NCBI GenBank assembly: GCA_015661395.1
Contig: JACWML010000016.1
Location: forward strand, 1 to 43,991
Length of the DNA: 43,991 nt
DNA from: Methanomicrobia archaeon
GTDB lineage: Archaea; Halobacteriota; Bog-38; Methanoflorentales; Methanoflorentaceae
Direction: 5' to 3'
The notes under the pieces are model-generated. The model saw only the letters and a list, made by a program, of their open reading frames with translations, did no database searches and was not told the origin of the DNA. Shown in pieces: positions 33,914-43,188 of this stretch (positions are counted from its first letter, which is position 1; each line of letters opens with the position of its first letter). The translations under genes were made by a program, and so were the position numbers.

Positions 33914-34855
33914 GTGGTTAGCTTGGTAAGAGTAAGTGTAATCATCCCTACGTACAACAGAGCTCGAACCATTCGAAGGAGCGTCGAAAGCGTTCTCAAC
34001 CAAACCTACCAGGATTTTGAAATATTGATCGTGGATGACGGCTCCACCGATGAGACCTTTGAGGCATTAAGGCCCCTCGCGCAACACCCAAAAGTGAAGT
34101 ATCTTCGCTACGACAAAAATAGGGGACACCAAGCGGCGCGCAATAACGGAATAAAAAATGCGCGCGGCGATTACGTTGCATTCTTGGATTCGGATGATGA
34201 GTGGACTCCTCTGAAACTAGAATTACAGCTGCGAGCACTTCAAGACGCCCCCGCGAAGTGTGTTGCCCTCACAGGGCTGTGGAAGATCGCGAATAACGCA
34301 CCGGCTGAGGAGCACCTCAAGAAGTACAACGGATATGTGTTTTCTGAAATGCTCGCCGCTCACGGACCGACTTACTCTTGTTTGCTTGTGCCAAGGGAGT
34401 GTTTCAGCAAGATCGGGTTTTTGGATGAACGCGCTATCGCGAGCGGGGATTGGGACACGTGCATATCTCTTGCAAGATATTATGAATTCATTACTGTTGA
34501 GGATCCGTGCGTGATCATTCATTTCGGGGAGCCCGATTCGGTCACCCGAAACAAACTCAGAAGCGCTTTAGGCTATCTGTACGTCGTTGAAAAGAATCGG
34601 GAGGACATGCTACGGTTTATCGGAAAACGCGGTTTGGCAAAGCATTATAGATCGATTGCGCTCCTTTTTGCCGACGCAGGCGAGTTCCTCCGCTGCAGAG
34701 CGCAGTTGTTAAAAGCATTCAGGCTTGATGAGAAAAACCCCGAGACCTTTCTTCTAGCGTTCTCCACGTTGTTTGGAAGGAACGCATTTGAATTCACCAG
34801 ACGGCGTGGGACCATGGTGAAAAGAAGTTTACGAAGCAAGCTTGCATCAGTTTAA
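33914..34855 (+). CDS. GT2-family glycosyltransferase
   Basis: A 313-residue inverting GT-A glycosyltransferase. Starts at GTG 33914 ([20 protein letters not shown]); a TTG at 33923 is an alternative. Donor-binding motifs are VDDGSTDET (near residue 41) and the DxD region LDSDDEW (near 92-98), followed by [15 protein letters not shown], in which GDWD replaces the usual ED acceptor motif. No membrane segment is seen. The C-terminus (about residue 215-313) is helical and basic, ending [10 protein letters not shown]. Confidence 0.85.
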   Translation: MVSLVRVSVIIPTYNRARTIRRSVESVLNQTYQDFEILIVDDGSTDETFEALRPLAQHPKVKYLRYDKNRGHQAARNNGIKNARGDYVAFLDSDDEWTPLKLELQLRALQDAPAKCVALTGLWKIANNAPAEEHLKKYNGYVFSEMLAAHGPTYSCLLVPRECFSKIGFLDERAIASGDWDTCISLARYYEFITVEDPCVIIHFGEPDSVTRNKLRSALGYLYVVEKNREDMLRFIGKRGLAKHYRSIALLFADAGEFLRCRAQLLKAFRLDEKNPETFLLAFSTLFGRNAFEFTRRRGTMVKRSLRSKLASV

Positions 34856-35102
34856 CCGGCACTTTGGCCTGAATCTCCGCCCTTGGTTCAATCGCGCGAG
34901 ATGGTAACAATCCCACACACTCAAACCGTGAGCCTCAGTGCGCGTCGCATCAGATTTGATCGCTCCCTCAATACGCCGGCAGAACGATTTAAGGTCGCCA
35001 GGTTGCAGCGATTCTCGTTTCCTGAGATGAGAATAAACGAACGAGTCCAGAGCTCATCTGTCAAGCTGTCTGCCATTTCGGCGGAGCATAATTTCTGACA
35101 GC

Positions 35103-35119
35103 GGGATAGTGGCTATCCC
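35103..35119 (+). other. Perfect 7-bp hairpin
   Basis: GGGATAG, TGG, CTATCCC, with a T-rich tract about 35-50 bases further on. Possible terminator region for the GT2 gene, though too far from the T-run for a classic intrinsic terminator. Confidence 0.4.
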
Positions 35120-35254
35120 TCCGACGTAAGCCGTGCGACATTTTTAGCGTGTTCGTCGTTTTTTTCTCTGAGGCACTCAAAAAGGACACTCCGCAGACTA
35201 TAGAGCCACAATGATTAGCCAGGGCCAAACGAAGGTTGATACCCCTCCCAATAA

Positions 35255-35271
35255 CTATTTTATCAAAATAG
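35255..35271. other. Perfect AT-rich 7-bp hairpin
   Basis: CTATTTT, ATC, AAAATAG. It is a compact dyad in gene-free sequence; it could be an operator, a transcription stop or a relic of a mobile element end. No flanking repeat was seen. Confidence 0.4.
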
Positions 35272-35659
35272 CCTTGTGTCCGCCATTGGTTGAACGTTCA
35301 CGCAGATGGTGACTATTAGCTATCGTATCGAAGCGCCGAAACAAGCAGAATGCGTGTTCACCTCCTGCTGCACGCACAATGAGGGTCTGAATGCATTAAG
35401 CGTGAGTGTTTTAGAGAGGTTAGCCTGTGACTCTAACGAGTCATTCACTGACTAAAAGAGACGTCTTTTCTGGGGGGAGTAAGTGCGTTGAGGATTACGA
35501 CGCCAAATCTCACCGACACATTTGAAGGACGGTTACGCATTATGCCTCGATCTGCAGGGATGCAGTGTTTTACAACATCCTCAAGAGGAACTGCGTGACT
35601 GAGGCTCACCGAAGATTTCAAACACTTCAAATAGAAGGGCAGCCGTGGTTTTTTATTGC

Positions 35660-36811
35660 ATGGAGGATTCAGGCGGGTGGCTACAGGGGATTCACTATTT
35701 CCGGGCCATTGCTATCATCGAGATCGTCACATTCCACGTGGTCGGGGTCGGCGCACTAGCGCCCAATCCTCTATGGATAACCGTAGCGCTAAGGGCATTT
35801 ACGTCCTTTGGCGTCCCGCATTTTATCTTCATATCGGGCGTTGTTCTGTACAACAAATACAATAACGGTTTTTCACTTTCTGCGTTTTATAAAAGGAGAT
35901 TTAACGCAGTCGTGCCTCCGTATTTAGTCTGGTCAACGTTTTACTTCGCTGTTTATTACGTCGTTCCGACGGTCTACACCTTTATTCTTCACCTACCGAC
36001 CGTCCACGGATCGAATCAAAGCGTCGTTACACTTGCGAGCACGTACTTGGAAGTGCTGATTGTCGGGTATCAGTTTCTGTGGTTTGTCCCCGTACTAATA
36101 CAGCTGTACTTGCTTTACCCTCTCCTCGAAAAGATGTACGCCCGCACGACGAGGCAAAATAGTCAAATCTACATCCTATCATTCCTTTTACTGGCGCAAA
36201 TCAGTTATGTCTCACTAACAGCGGCGTTTTCCTCCCAGCTCGTTGGTTCATATCTAAGCATTTTATTTTTATCTTACGTTTTTTATTTCGTCCTTGGCTT
36301 CTTCATTGCCCGGCACTATGAAGCAATGAAGCAGAGGGTAGCGACATTTAGCTTAAAGAGCATCTCGTTGATGGTTCTCGCCTCGACGATCTACTACTCT
36401 ATCGTATACTATCACGCCGTATTATCGAGTCCTGCGCCCCCCTATTACACCTTGCTTAGCGTGGTTACGGGGCCGTTTTATTGTCTAGTTCTCATCCTGT
36501 TCTACCTGAGAATCAGCACGACGTGGCAGGAACCACGTGGATTCTTTTTGTCGCATCTAGAGAAGATCGGTGAAGACTCGTTCGGAATATTCCTCGTCCA
36601 TTGGTTTTTTGTCGGAACGTTCACATTAGTGCTGTTCACGCTAGGATTGAGTGCACATAACCTCATCTTGTATCCTGTTTTGTTCGTGCTGACGCTCATA
36701 TCGAGTTATTTAACTGTGCAGGCCCTCTATCGCCTGCCAATCAGCAACATCATAATTGGAAAACCAAGAAAAAGAGCAGAAAATCCCACAGCGGCATCAA
36801 AGAAAGCTTAG
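35660..36811 (+). CDS. Acyltransferase-3 family membrane protein
   Basis: A 383-residue protein with about ten membrane segments, starting MEDSGGWLQGIHYFRAIAII. The YFRAIAIIEIVTFHV block holds the Arg and His typical of acyltransferase-3 (OafA-like) enzymes that add acetyl or other acyl groups to sugars. I prefer the ATG at 35660; an in-frame GTG at 35645 would add five residues. The C-terminal tail is basic (KPRKRAENPTAASKKA). It probably O-acylates the surface glycan or its precursor. Confidence 0.8.
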   Translation: MEDSGGWLQGIHYFRAIAIIEIVTFHVVGVGALAPNPLWITVALRAFTSFGVPHFIFISGVVLYNKYNNGFSLSAFYKRRFNAVVPPYLVWSTFYFAVYYVVPTVYTFILHLPTVHGSNQSVVTLASTYLEVLIVGYQFLWFVPVLIQLYLLYPLLEKMYARTTRQNSQIYILSFLLLAQISYVSLTAAFSSQLVGSYLSILFLSYVFYFVLGFFIARHYEAMKQRVATFSLKSISLMVLASTIYYSIVYYHAVLSSPAPPYYTLLSVVTGPFYCLVLILFYLRISTTWQEPRGFFLSHLEKIGEDSFGIFLVHWFFVGTFTLVLFTLGLSAHNLILYPVLFVLTLISSYLTVQALYRLPISNIIIGKPRKRAENPTAASKKA

Positions 36812-37150
36812 CTCACACCACCGCCTTAGATTTCAGACGTCGGTAGTAGATTGTGTCAATTAAGCGAATCGAGATCGTTGCCGCGCGCTTCGGTGTCTTT
36901 CTATTCCGTGCTTTCAAGCGGCACGAAGAACGGGCGATGCGCGTTTCAACCATGAAGCTTGTTGTGATACACAAGGAATCAATTCAAGCTTAGCGGTCGA
37001 ATCGTCTTCCGCTTTGATATCACTCAATCTAAGTGCCACTGGCAACGTCGCGTGACCGCTTTGCGACTTCCTAGGCAATACTTTCTTTACAAAACGGTTT
37101 CGCTCAGCGAGTCATGGAATTATAAGTAAGAAGTTGCGTAAATAAGCTCG
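36812..37150. other. Intergenic gap with the promoter of the asparagine-synthase-like gene
   Basis: No gene seen. AATTATAAG at 37118-37126 is a strong TATA-like box. Confidence 0.5.
37118..37126 (+). promoter_or_regulatory. TATA box of the asparagine-synthase-like gene
   Basis: AATTATAAG is centred about 29 bases before the ATG at 37151, fitting a leaderless archaeal transcript and supporting the chosen start. Confidence 0.6.
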
Positions 37151-38875
37151 ATGTATGCTGCTGTGCAACGAGATGATGGGACGCTCATAAATATCCGAGG
37201 TGTTGAGCACAAGATAAGCAGCGGCGGTCGAACATTCTATTTCGCAGGAAACATCGATGGCCTCGTGCGGAGCGACTACACCATTGAGCGCGATGTAGGG
37301 CTTCACGACGTCGTAGGCAATCTCCCTAAATATCTGCCAAGGCTCAATGGACGATATGCCGGCTTATCGGTGCGAGACGGAGTGCTAGAGTTCGCGGCAA
37401 GCGACATCGGTGCTGTAGAGGAGCTAAACTACACAGAAACGGATAAGGAACTCCTTGTCTCCACGGACTTTTTTGAACTCGCGCGAGCTAAGGGGCAGCT
37501 AGATTATGATCCGTCTGAGGCCCTGTATTTCATCAAGCACGGCTTTTGTCGGAAGGGCAAGACGACCTTCAAAGAGATTTATCGATTACCGCCGGGTGAG
37601 GCGTTACAATACAACGTGAATAGCACGATCACAACTGATAGCTATCTAAAGCACTTTTTGGGTGAAAAAGTTACATATGACGCGTTCAAAAACGCACTCA
37701 ATCACCTGGTAGCTTCTGTCATTGCACTCAATCCTTCGTTCGAAGAGGTCGTCTCGCATAGCGGCGGTGTCGATTCGTCTGTTTTGCTCTCGTTAGTCAA
37801 ACAAACTAAAGACGTGACAGCTGTCACGTATCGTTTCTCCCCAGCTATCGCGTTCAATGTGCCCGATGTTACTAGATCGGAACGCATCGCGAAGAAATTG
37901 CAGGTCGACCACGAGTTTGTCGAGGTAGATTTGGACGAGATCAATCTAGCTTATCTTGATGACGTCATTCGATCAATGCCGTTCGCTGCACACCTTAGCA
38001 TAAACTTCAAAAAAATGTTTGAAACTCTGCGTGGTCGGAAAAAGAGATTGTGGTCGGGACAGAATTTAGACACACTGTACTTCCACAATTTGTCAACACA
38101 TGGGGCCATCCATCGCTTCTTGCTTTCAGACTCATATGTCAAAATGTTGAAAGGCGTCAAAGGGTATCAACGGTACCGACCGGCCAAAAGGATCCTTGAT
38201 GCGGCACTCAAGCGACTGTACAGCTATGAGCTCAAGCAACGCTTTGAAACGCCTGGAACCCTGGAGGAGCTTGTCGAATATTTTTACGATTCCGAGAGTC
38301 GTTTGGCTTTGCGAGTCGCTCAAAGGCAGAATGGAGGCCCGTCGCGAAGCACCGAAGCATCTGAAAGCATCAATGTCAGTGAAATCCGAACAAGGTTGTT
38401 TGATGAGACGCTTGGAGGGGGGTTTATTACTGGCCAAGATCACAAAATTCAACACCAAGCTAAGAAGCTTTTTGACATGGATATAGTCCTCGCGTATTCA
38501 ACGCCTAGCATTGTGCACTTGTTGAGGAATCTAAACCTGTCCGCGTTAGACGTGCTTTTTGCAAAGCGTTACGTGTATCATTACGCGCAGGAGCTTGGTT
38601 TGTCTAAACACGACTTTCGGTTGAACAACCATCCCCAAACAACTGAAACTTCTCGAAACTGGCTAGAAATTTTCGAATCCACTGGTTTTGGAACAGAACT
38701 GAGCCAGAAAGCTAATGACTCAGCGAATCAAATCGGCATCATTCTAGACGTCAAAGATGACCACAGATGGCAAAAACAACTAGCAGTTGTATGGATAAAC
38801 AAAGTCCGCGAGAATTTAAGCCAGCTAGGCGTGGAGCTCGAATGGCCTATATGCAAAAATACAATAGCGGTGTAG
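37151..38875 (+). CDS. Asparagine-synthase-like protein lacking the glutaminase cysteine
   Basis: A 574-residue protein with an N-terminal Ntn-like domain (about residues 1-165) and a C-terminal adenylating domain with the PP-loop SGGVDSS (204-210). Class II amidotransferases need Cys directly after the initiator Met; here the start is MYAAVQ, so glutamine hydrolysis is not expected, and ammonia or another nucleophile would have to be used. The N-terminal region does keep the LNGRYAGL loop. The leaderless promoter fixes the start, so the Cys is not hidden by a wrong start. In glycan loci such proteins are likely to amidate a uronic acid or form another amide (inference). Confidence 0.8.
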   Translation: MYAAVQRDDGTLINIRGVEHKISSGGRTFYFAGNIDGLVRSDYTIERDVGLHDVVGNLPKYLPRLNGRYAGLSVRDGVLEFAASDIGAVEELNYTETDKELLVSTDFFELARAKGQLDYDPSEALYFIKHGFCRKGKTTFKEIYRLPPGEALQYNVNSTITTDSYLKHFLGEKVTYDAFKNALNHLVASVIALNPSFEEVVSHSGGVDSSVLLSLVKQTKDVTAVTYRFSPAIAFNVPDVTRSERIAKKLQVDHEFVEVDLDEINLAYLDDVIRSMPFAAHLSINFKKMFETLRGRKKRLWSGQNLDTLYFHNLSTHGAIHRFLLSDSYVKMLKGVKGYQRYRPAKRILDAALKRLYSYELKQRFETPGTLEELVEYFYDSESRLALRVAQRQNGGPSRSTEASESINVSEIRTRLFDETLGGGFITGQDHKIQHQAKKLFDMDIVLAYSTPSIVHLLRNLNLSALDVLFAKRYVYHYAQELGLSKHDFRLNNHPQTTETSRNWLEIFESTGFGTELSQKANDSANQIGIILDVKDDHRWQKQLAVVWINKVRENLSQLGVELEWPICKNTIAV

Positions 38876-38973
38876 CCGGAGAGCACCAAACTTGAGATAG
38901 TTCTCGAAAATTTCCGAGTGTCGATTAACCCTTGCAACTAGTTACGGGCACCATTACCTTATTTCGCTACAAC

Positions 38974-39912
38974 TTACTTGCGTTCTAGAGTCTCACGACC
39001 CGATGCGTTTTGTATGAACTGGAAAAAACGTCGCGGGTACCGCAGATTTGACCTGCGCAAGGGACTATATATAAACGCCCGCAAAAAAGATCGCTGCGCT
39101 TTTTCATATTGCCCCAGCTCGTAATAGAGAAAACCTAATCTCTCAAGCACAATTGCTTTAGCTTTCGCAGACATTCGATAGTTATATTGTCTCAACGCAT
39201 TCTCTCGAATGAAGATGTTTTCCTGCATACAAAGCCGCCCTTCTTGGCCTTCAGGCCTTTGGGCACCGTAGAAATTTTGCCCGTGCAATCGATACTGGGC
39301 TAAGGGCTCTGCTATATAACAAAACTCATACTTCGCTGCTAAGTCTAGTACGAATTTCCAATCGTTGGCATATCTCAAACTTTCATCGTATCGAATGTCC
39401 CCCTGATTTACCCTTTTATAAAGGATAGTCGAGTCGAAAATGTGAGTCCGCTCCAAGAGTTGCGGGAAAACATCCCCGTTTTTCTTTTCCGAGACGCTGC
39501 CGATCAATTCACTGTAGCTCTTGCCCACGGGTTGTCCTCTCCCATCTATAACCTCGCCCTCTGTCCAAACGATGAGGTCCTCATTAAATTCTAGGACGGC
39601 AAGTTGCTTGCTGAGCTTGTCCCGCATCCAAACGTCGTCCGATGCGATGCAGCCTAGGTATTTGCCTCTCGCCAGATCATTGCCGTCGTTTATCGTCCGC
39701 GCGATGCCAAAGTTACGGTCGTGGAGCAATACCCTGATTCTCGAATCATCGGCTTTATAACGCTCAATAATCTCTCTCGATGCGTCGGCCGAAGCGTCGT
39801 CGACAATGATCAGCTCAAGGTCGTCAAAATCCTGCCGCAAGACACTTGCTATGGCTTCTGATATGAACCGCTCGTGATTGTAGGAGGTCATGACCACACT
39901 AACAACAGGCAC
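38974..39912 (-). CDS. GT2-family glycosyltransferase
   Basis: A 312-residue GT-A protein starting at GTG 39912 ([17 protein letters not shown]). Motifs: [11 protein letters not shown] (near residue 35) and the DxD region [11 protein letters not shown] (near 92), and [12 protein letters not shown] in the acceptor region. The start lies inside the end of the upstream aminotransferase gene (overlap 39899-39912), so it is co-translated with the amino-sugar genes and likely attaches the sugar made by them (inference). The C-terminal 60 residues are helical and basic, with a tetratricopeptide-like [18 protein letters not shown] motif. Confidence 0.87.
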   Translation of the reverse strand: MPVVSVVMTSYNHERFISEAIASVLRQDFDDLELIIVDDASADASREIIERYKADDSRIRVLLHDRNFGIARTINDGNDLARGKYLGCIASDDVWMRDKLSKQLAVLEFNEDLIVWTEGEVIDGRGQPVGKSYSELIGSVSEKKNGDVFPQLLERTHIFDSTILYKRVNQGDIRYDESLRYANDWKFVLDLAAKYEFCYIAEPLAQYRLHGQNFYGAQRPEGQEGRLCMQENIFIRENALRQYNYRMSAKAKAIVLERLGFLYYELGQYEKAQRSFLRAFIYSPLRRSNLRYPRRFFQFIQNASGRETLERK

Positions 39913-41008
39913 GCTTCATCACCCCGGCGACTTCAGCAACTTCATCACGAGTCAAGCAAGGATAAAGCGGCAAAGAGAGTATCTGGTCGCACGCCACTTC
40001 GGTTTCTTCAAGTTTCGTCGCATTTGCGACCCATGCGTAGGCTTTCTGTTTGTGAACGGGTATCGGATAGTGAATCTGCGTCTGGATACCAGCTTTTTGA
40101 AGGGAGCGCTGGCACACATCTCTTTGGGGCAACCGAACGACGAACAAGTGGTACACGTGCTTCGCATAACCTTTTTCAACCGGCAGTGTGACGTTTGTCC
40201 CGTCCAGCAGCTCGACATAGAGTCCGGCCAGCCTTCTTCTCCGTTCGTTCCACTCGTTGAGGTGTGATAGTTTTACCCCTAACACTGCCGCCTGCAGTTC
40301 ATCCAAGCGGCTGTTGACCGCCACTTCGTCGTGATAATACTTGCGAGATTGCCCATAGTTTCTGAGCAGCTCCACTTTCTTTGCGAGGTCTTTGTTATCT
40401 GTGACAACCATGCCGCCGTCGCCATACGAGCCGAGATTCTTCGTAGGATAGAAACTGAAGCACCCTGCGTCCCCGAAGCTGCCTACCTTCTTTCCTTTGT
40501 ACTCTGCCCCGTGTGCTTGACACGCGTCTTCCACCACGAAAAGGTCATATTGTTTCGCGAGCTTAGTGATTCGATCCAGTTCCGCGGGGTGCCCGTAAAT
40601 GTGAACCGGCAAAATGGCTTTGGTTCTTTCAGTGATACGTTCTTCGATTCGTGCAACATCAATACAGTAGGTGTCTGGAGTTATGTCTACAAAAACTGGC
40701 TTGGCTCCACATCTTACGATAGCGTCAGCTGTCGATACCACCGTGTGAGAGACAGTGATCACCTCATCAGTTCTCCCGATTCCCAGCGCTTTCAATGCTA
40801 AAAAAAGAGCATCAGAGCCAGAGTTTACGCCTACTGCATACTTAGTTGCGACATAGTCCGCAAAGGCTTGTTCAAATTGAGTGACTTCGTTGCCTAAGAC
40901 AAACCACCCGCTATCGAGAACTCGTGAGATTGCTGAGGCTACATCCGACCGCACCTCCTCGTATTCCCTGCGCAAATCGATGAAAGGCACCATCGTTCTT
41001 GCCGCCAT
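39899..41008 (-). CDS. fdtB: Sugar aminotransferase, DegT/DnrJ/EryC1 family (FdtB-like)
   Basis: PLP-dependent transaminase that converts a dTDP-3-dehydro-6-deoxyhexose to a 3-amino sugar. It shows [14 protein letters not shown] at the start, [52 protein letters not shown] with the PLP lysine in YPTKNLG near residue 190, and [13 protein letters not shown] near the end, as in QdtB/FdtB-type enzymes. I use the ATG at 41008 (MAARTMVPF, 369 residues); ATG at 40993 (MVPF) is equally plausible. Together with the ketoisomerase and acetyltransferase genes it makes Fuc3NAc or Qui3NAc; which of the two cannot be told. Confidence 0.88.
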   Translation of the reverse strand: MAARTMVPFIDLRREYEEVRSDVASAISRVLDSGWFVLGNEVTQFEQAFADYVATKYAVGVNSGSDALFLALKALGIGRTDEVITVSHTVVSTADAIVRCGAKPVFVDITPDTYCIDVARIEERITERTKAILPVHIYGHPAELDRITKLAKQYDLFVVEDACQAHGAEYKGKKVGSFGDAGCFSFYPTKNLGSYGDGGMVVTDNKDLAKKVELLRNYGQSRKYYHDEVAVNSRLDELQAAVLGVKLSHLNEWNERRRRLAGLYVELLDGTNVTLPVEKGYAKHVYHLFVVRLPQRDVCQRSLQKAGIQTQIHYPIPVHKQKAYAWVANATKLEETEVACDQILSLPLYPCLTRDEVAEVAGVMKRACC

Positions 41009-41672
41009 TTGTAGCACCAGCCTACGTTTCTCTATCGGAGAGACCGCGACTGCAATTGTAGTCGAATGATCAAGCGTGTTATTTTCACGGGTCTCACGTG
41101 CCAGCGATCGTGGTCGTGCTGGTGCTATTCAGGTATTGAACCTCTAATAGATTTTGGTATGTTCAACTGCGGACGCAGCAAAAAGCGAGTTCGGCTGATG
41201 AATGATTCTATTCCAGGCTCCCAACGGACACGAGTTACAAGGTTGCGGGTGTTTTATTACAGACGTACCACAAAACCTGCAAGCTCGCGGTTATGCAAAG
41301 CGACGACAAGCCCCTAGAACAACTGCGACGTGCATTTTGCATCACGTTGTTTTGACTCAATTTGCCGTAAGGCGCAAGTGCTTGACACGAACAGGACGTG
41401 CAGCACGGAGCTTAGTCGGTTATGATAATCGATTCGTCCTGCAAGAGCGCACAACGAAATCTGTAATTTTGGAGATGAGATTGAAGCGTCAACAAACGTA
41501 GTGGCGGATCATACACGTGTCTTCTTTAGGAGGCAAAAAAATACGCAGAGCTTCCAAGAGCGAGAACCGGCGCATCAATCCACGCAGCTTATTATAATCT
41601 CTCACAATGTGCGAATTGTAATTTAAGCGATTATTTGCACTCCGCAACAAGAACTGATGTGATACGCCAAGC
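41009..41672. other. Gene-free gap between fdtB and the acetyltransferase gene
   Basis: No convincing coding region; a 99-codon forward frame at 41202-41501 has no start signal. Near the left end it should contain the promoter for fdtB, which I cannot pinpoint. The right end, next to the acetyltransferase stop, has an AT-rich region with a small hairpin (ACAAT/ATTGT at 41607-41622). Confidence 0.4.
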
Positions 41673-42386
41673 TTATGGCACGTCTCTCACGATTCGCGCA
41701 GGAATGCCCGTCACTAATTTCTTGGGTGGCACATCTCTTGTCACAACTGCTCCCGCCCCCACCACAGAGCCGGTGCCCAGTCTTACCCCGGGGAGTATGT
41801 TAGCTCCAGCGCCAACGCACACGTCGTCTTCAATGACTTGACCACGAACAAAACGGGCGTCATAGCCCTCAGCGCCGAACGTGCTATCGTTGCTCGTCGC
41901 TACAGACACGCTGACGAAAACGTGCGACCCGATTATCGTGTTTCCAGCAATTTGCGCGCCGTCCATGATCCTCGAAAAATCGCCAACAGAGGTGTTATAC
42001 CCCACTATCACGCCACAACCGATAACGCATTGACGTCCAATTCGGCACTGCTCGCGTATCAGGGCCCCATCTCCTACGAGCGTCCCTCCTCCAACGTGCA
42101 CGTCGGTGTAAATGATCGCTTGTGAAGAAACGACACAATCTCGGTCGATGATTGTTGGCTTTGCCTCAGAAGAGACCTTTCGAGCGAGCGCCTTTGTACC
42201 TTTCGGAGGTTTACCGACAACTGCCCCTTCGAAGACCTCGACATCGGGACCGATACTGACACGAGGATAGAGCGTAACGAAATCATGAATCAGAGCCCCT
42301 CGGCCAAGCGTGACCTGACCTAAAATTCGTGCCGTTGAAGCGATAATCGCGCTAGGGTCGACATCGTTTGTGTCATTTCCGCTCAA
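41673..42386 (-). CDS. Hexapeptide-repeat sugar N-acetyltransferase (FdtC/QdtC-like)
   Basis: A 237-residue left-handed beta-helix protein: hexapeptide repeats from LGQVTLGRGALIHDFVTL to VGAGAVVTRDVPPKKLVTGIPARIV, with the nucleotide-sugar insert-type loop VGKPPKGTKALARKVSS (about residue 58-75) as in FdtC/QdtC. It would acetylate the 3-amino sugar with acetyl-CoA. No ATG exists near the start; TTG at 42386 overlaps the ketoisomerase stop as TTGA, giving tight coupling. The two-gene order ketoisomerase-acetyltransferase followed by the aminotransferase after a 660-base gap is split compared with typical clusters. Confidence 0.85.
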   Translation of the reverse strand: MSGNDTNDVDPSAIIASTARILGQVTLGRGALIHDFVTLYPRVSIGPDVEVFEGAVVGKPPKGTKALARKVSSEAKPTIIDRDCVVSSQAIIYTDVHVGGGTLVGDGALIREQCRIGRQCVIGCGVIVGYNTSVGDFSRIMDGAQIAGNTIIGSHVFVSVSVATSNDSTFGAEGYDARFVRGQVIEDDVCVGAGANILPGVRLGTGSVVGAGAVVTRDVPPKKLVTGIPARIVRDVP

Positions 42387-42799
42387 CGCTTTGACCTCTT
42401 GGCCGCTTCTCTGAACGTTGCATAATCCCGAATGTAATCTGCTTCATCAAAAAGATCTGAAGCAAGCACGAGACAAACCGAACCGGTGGAGAAATTGTCG
42501 AGTTCACGCCATACTAGCTCTGGCACGTACAAACCATAGTAAGATCTATCTAAGTGATGGCGTCCCTTCTCGGTTCCATCGTCCACAACGACATCGAAAC
42601 TTCCGCTAGCTGCAACGACAAACTCGCGCTGCTTTTTGTGTGCGTGTCCCCCTCTGGTCTCTCCTCCTGGGATGTCATACACGTAATACACTCGTTTGAT
42701 TTTGAACGGTATTTGGTTGCACTCTTCGATAAATGTGAGGTTCCCTCTTGGATCCTCTATTTTCGGCAGGTCGATCAAGCGGGTTTTCGATGATAGCAC
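42383..42799 (-). CDS. fdtA: dTDP-4-dehydro-6-deoxyglucose 3,4-ketoisomerase (FdtA/QdtA-like)
   Basis: A 138-residue cupin (WxcM-like). The diagnostic GETRGGHAHKKQREFVV motif with two histidines (near residues 51-55) and the C-terminal VWRELDNFSTGSVCLVLASD are typical of FdtA, QdtA and TylM3-type ketoisomerases. It moves the keto group from C4 to C3 of dTDP-4-dehydro-6-deoxyglucose, the step before transamination. Start GTG at 42799 (MLSSKTRL). The palindrome CTCATATATGAG at 42874-42885 upstream may include its TATA box. Confidence 0.9.
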   Translation of the reverse strand: MLSSKTRLIDLPKIEDPRGNLTFIEECNQIPFKIKRVYYVYDIPGGETRGGHAHKKQREFVVAASGSFDVVVDDGTEKGRHHLDRSYYGLYVPELVWRELDNFSTGSVCLVLASDLFDEADYIRDYATFREAAKRSKR

Positions 42800-43188
42800 G
42801 TGTAGAACGTCCTCGGGTTAAGATGGCGGCCCAATCAAGTGTGTTTAACTGCCCAGCATCTTTGTTAGTCAAACTCATATATGAGACTGCGCCGCACCGC
42901 AAGACGCAACAGTTGGTATAAACGACAGGCCCCCTATACGGAAAGATCCCGAAGCGTCGCTGCAATGGAAAAATCGAAAGCCGAAGTGTTGAAACCTTTA
43001 ACTTCAAATAGTAACGTATTTTCTGAGGGGGCCCAATTGCAGTCTGCAGGCTCGGTCGCTCCGAAGGCGTTTGCAATGCTAGAAAGTCGTGACCTGAAAC
43101 GCAGTCGCCTTCCGTAACATTGAAGGCCCTCTAGATGAAATCACCGGGGGGCGTTTGCTAAATTACCGCTCCCAAAGCGCTCCACCGA
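42800..43188. other. Gap between wzt-like gene and fdtA
   Basis: No gene seen. Contains the palindromic TATA-like element (42874-42885). Open frames on either strand have no start or motif. Confidence 0.45.
42874..42885 (-). promoter_or_regulatory. Palindromic TATA-like element
   Basis: CTCATATATGAG is a perfect 12-base palindrome containing CATATATG. It is about 80 bases upstream of the fdtA start, so the leader would be around 50 bases. Confidence 0.45.

Larger units (their letters stand above)
34856..35659. other. 800-base gene-free stretch with hairpins
   Basis: No gene supported. It contains two perfect inverted repeats (35103-35119 and 35255-35271), a T-rich run near 35157-35168, and several A/T-rich stretches. 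The upstream start of the acyltransferase gene lies at its right end. Confidence 0.5.
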
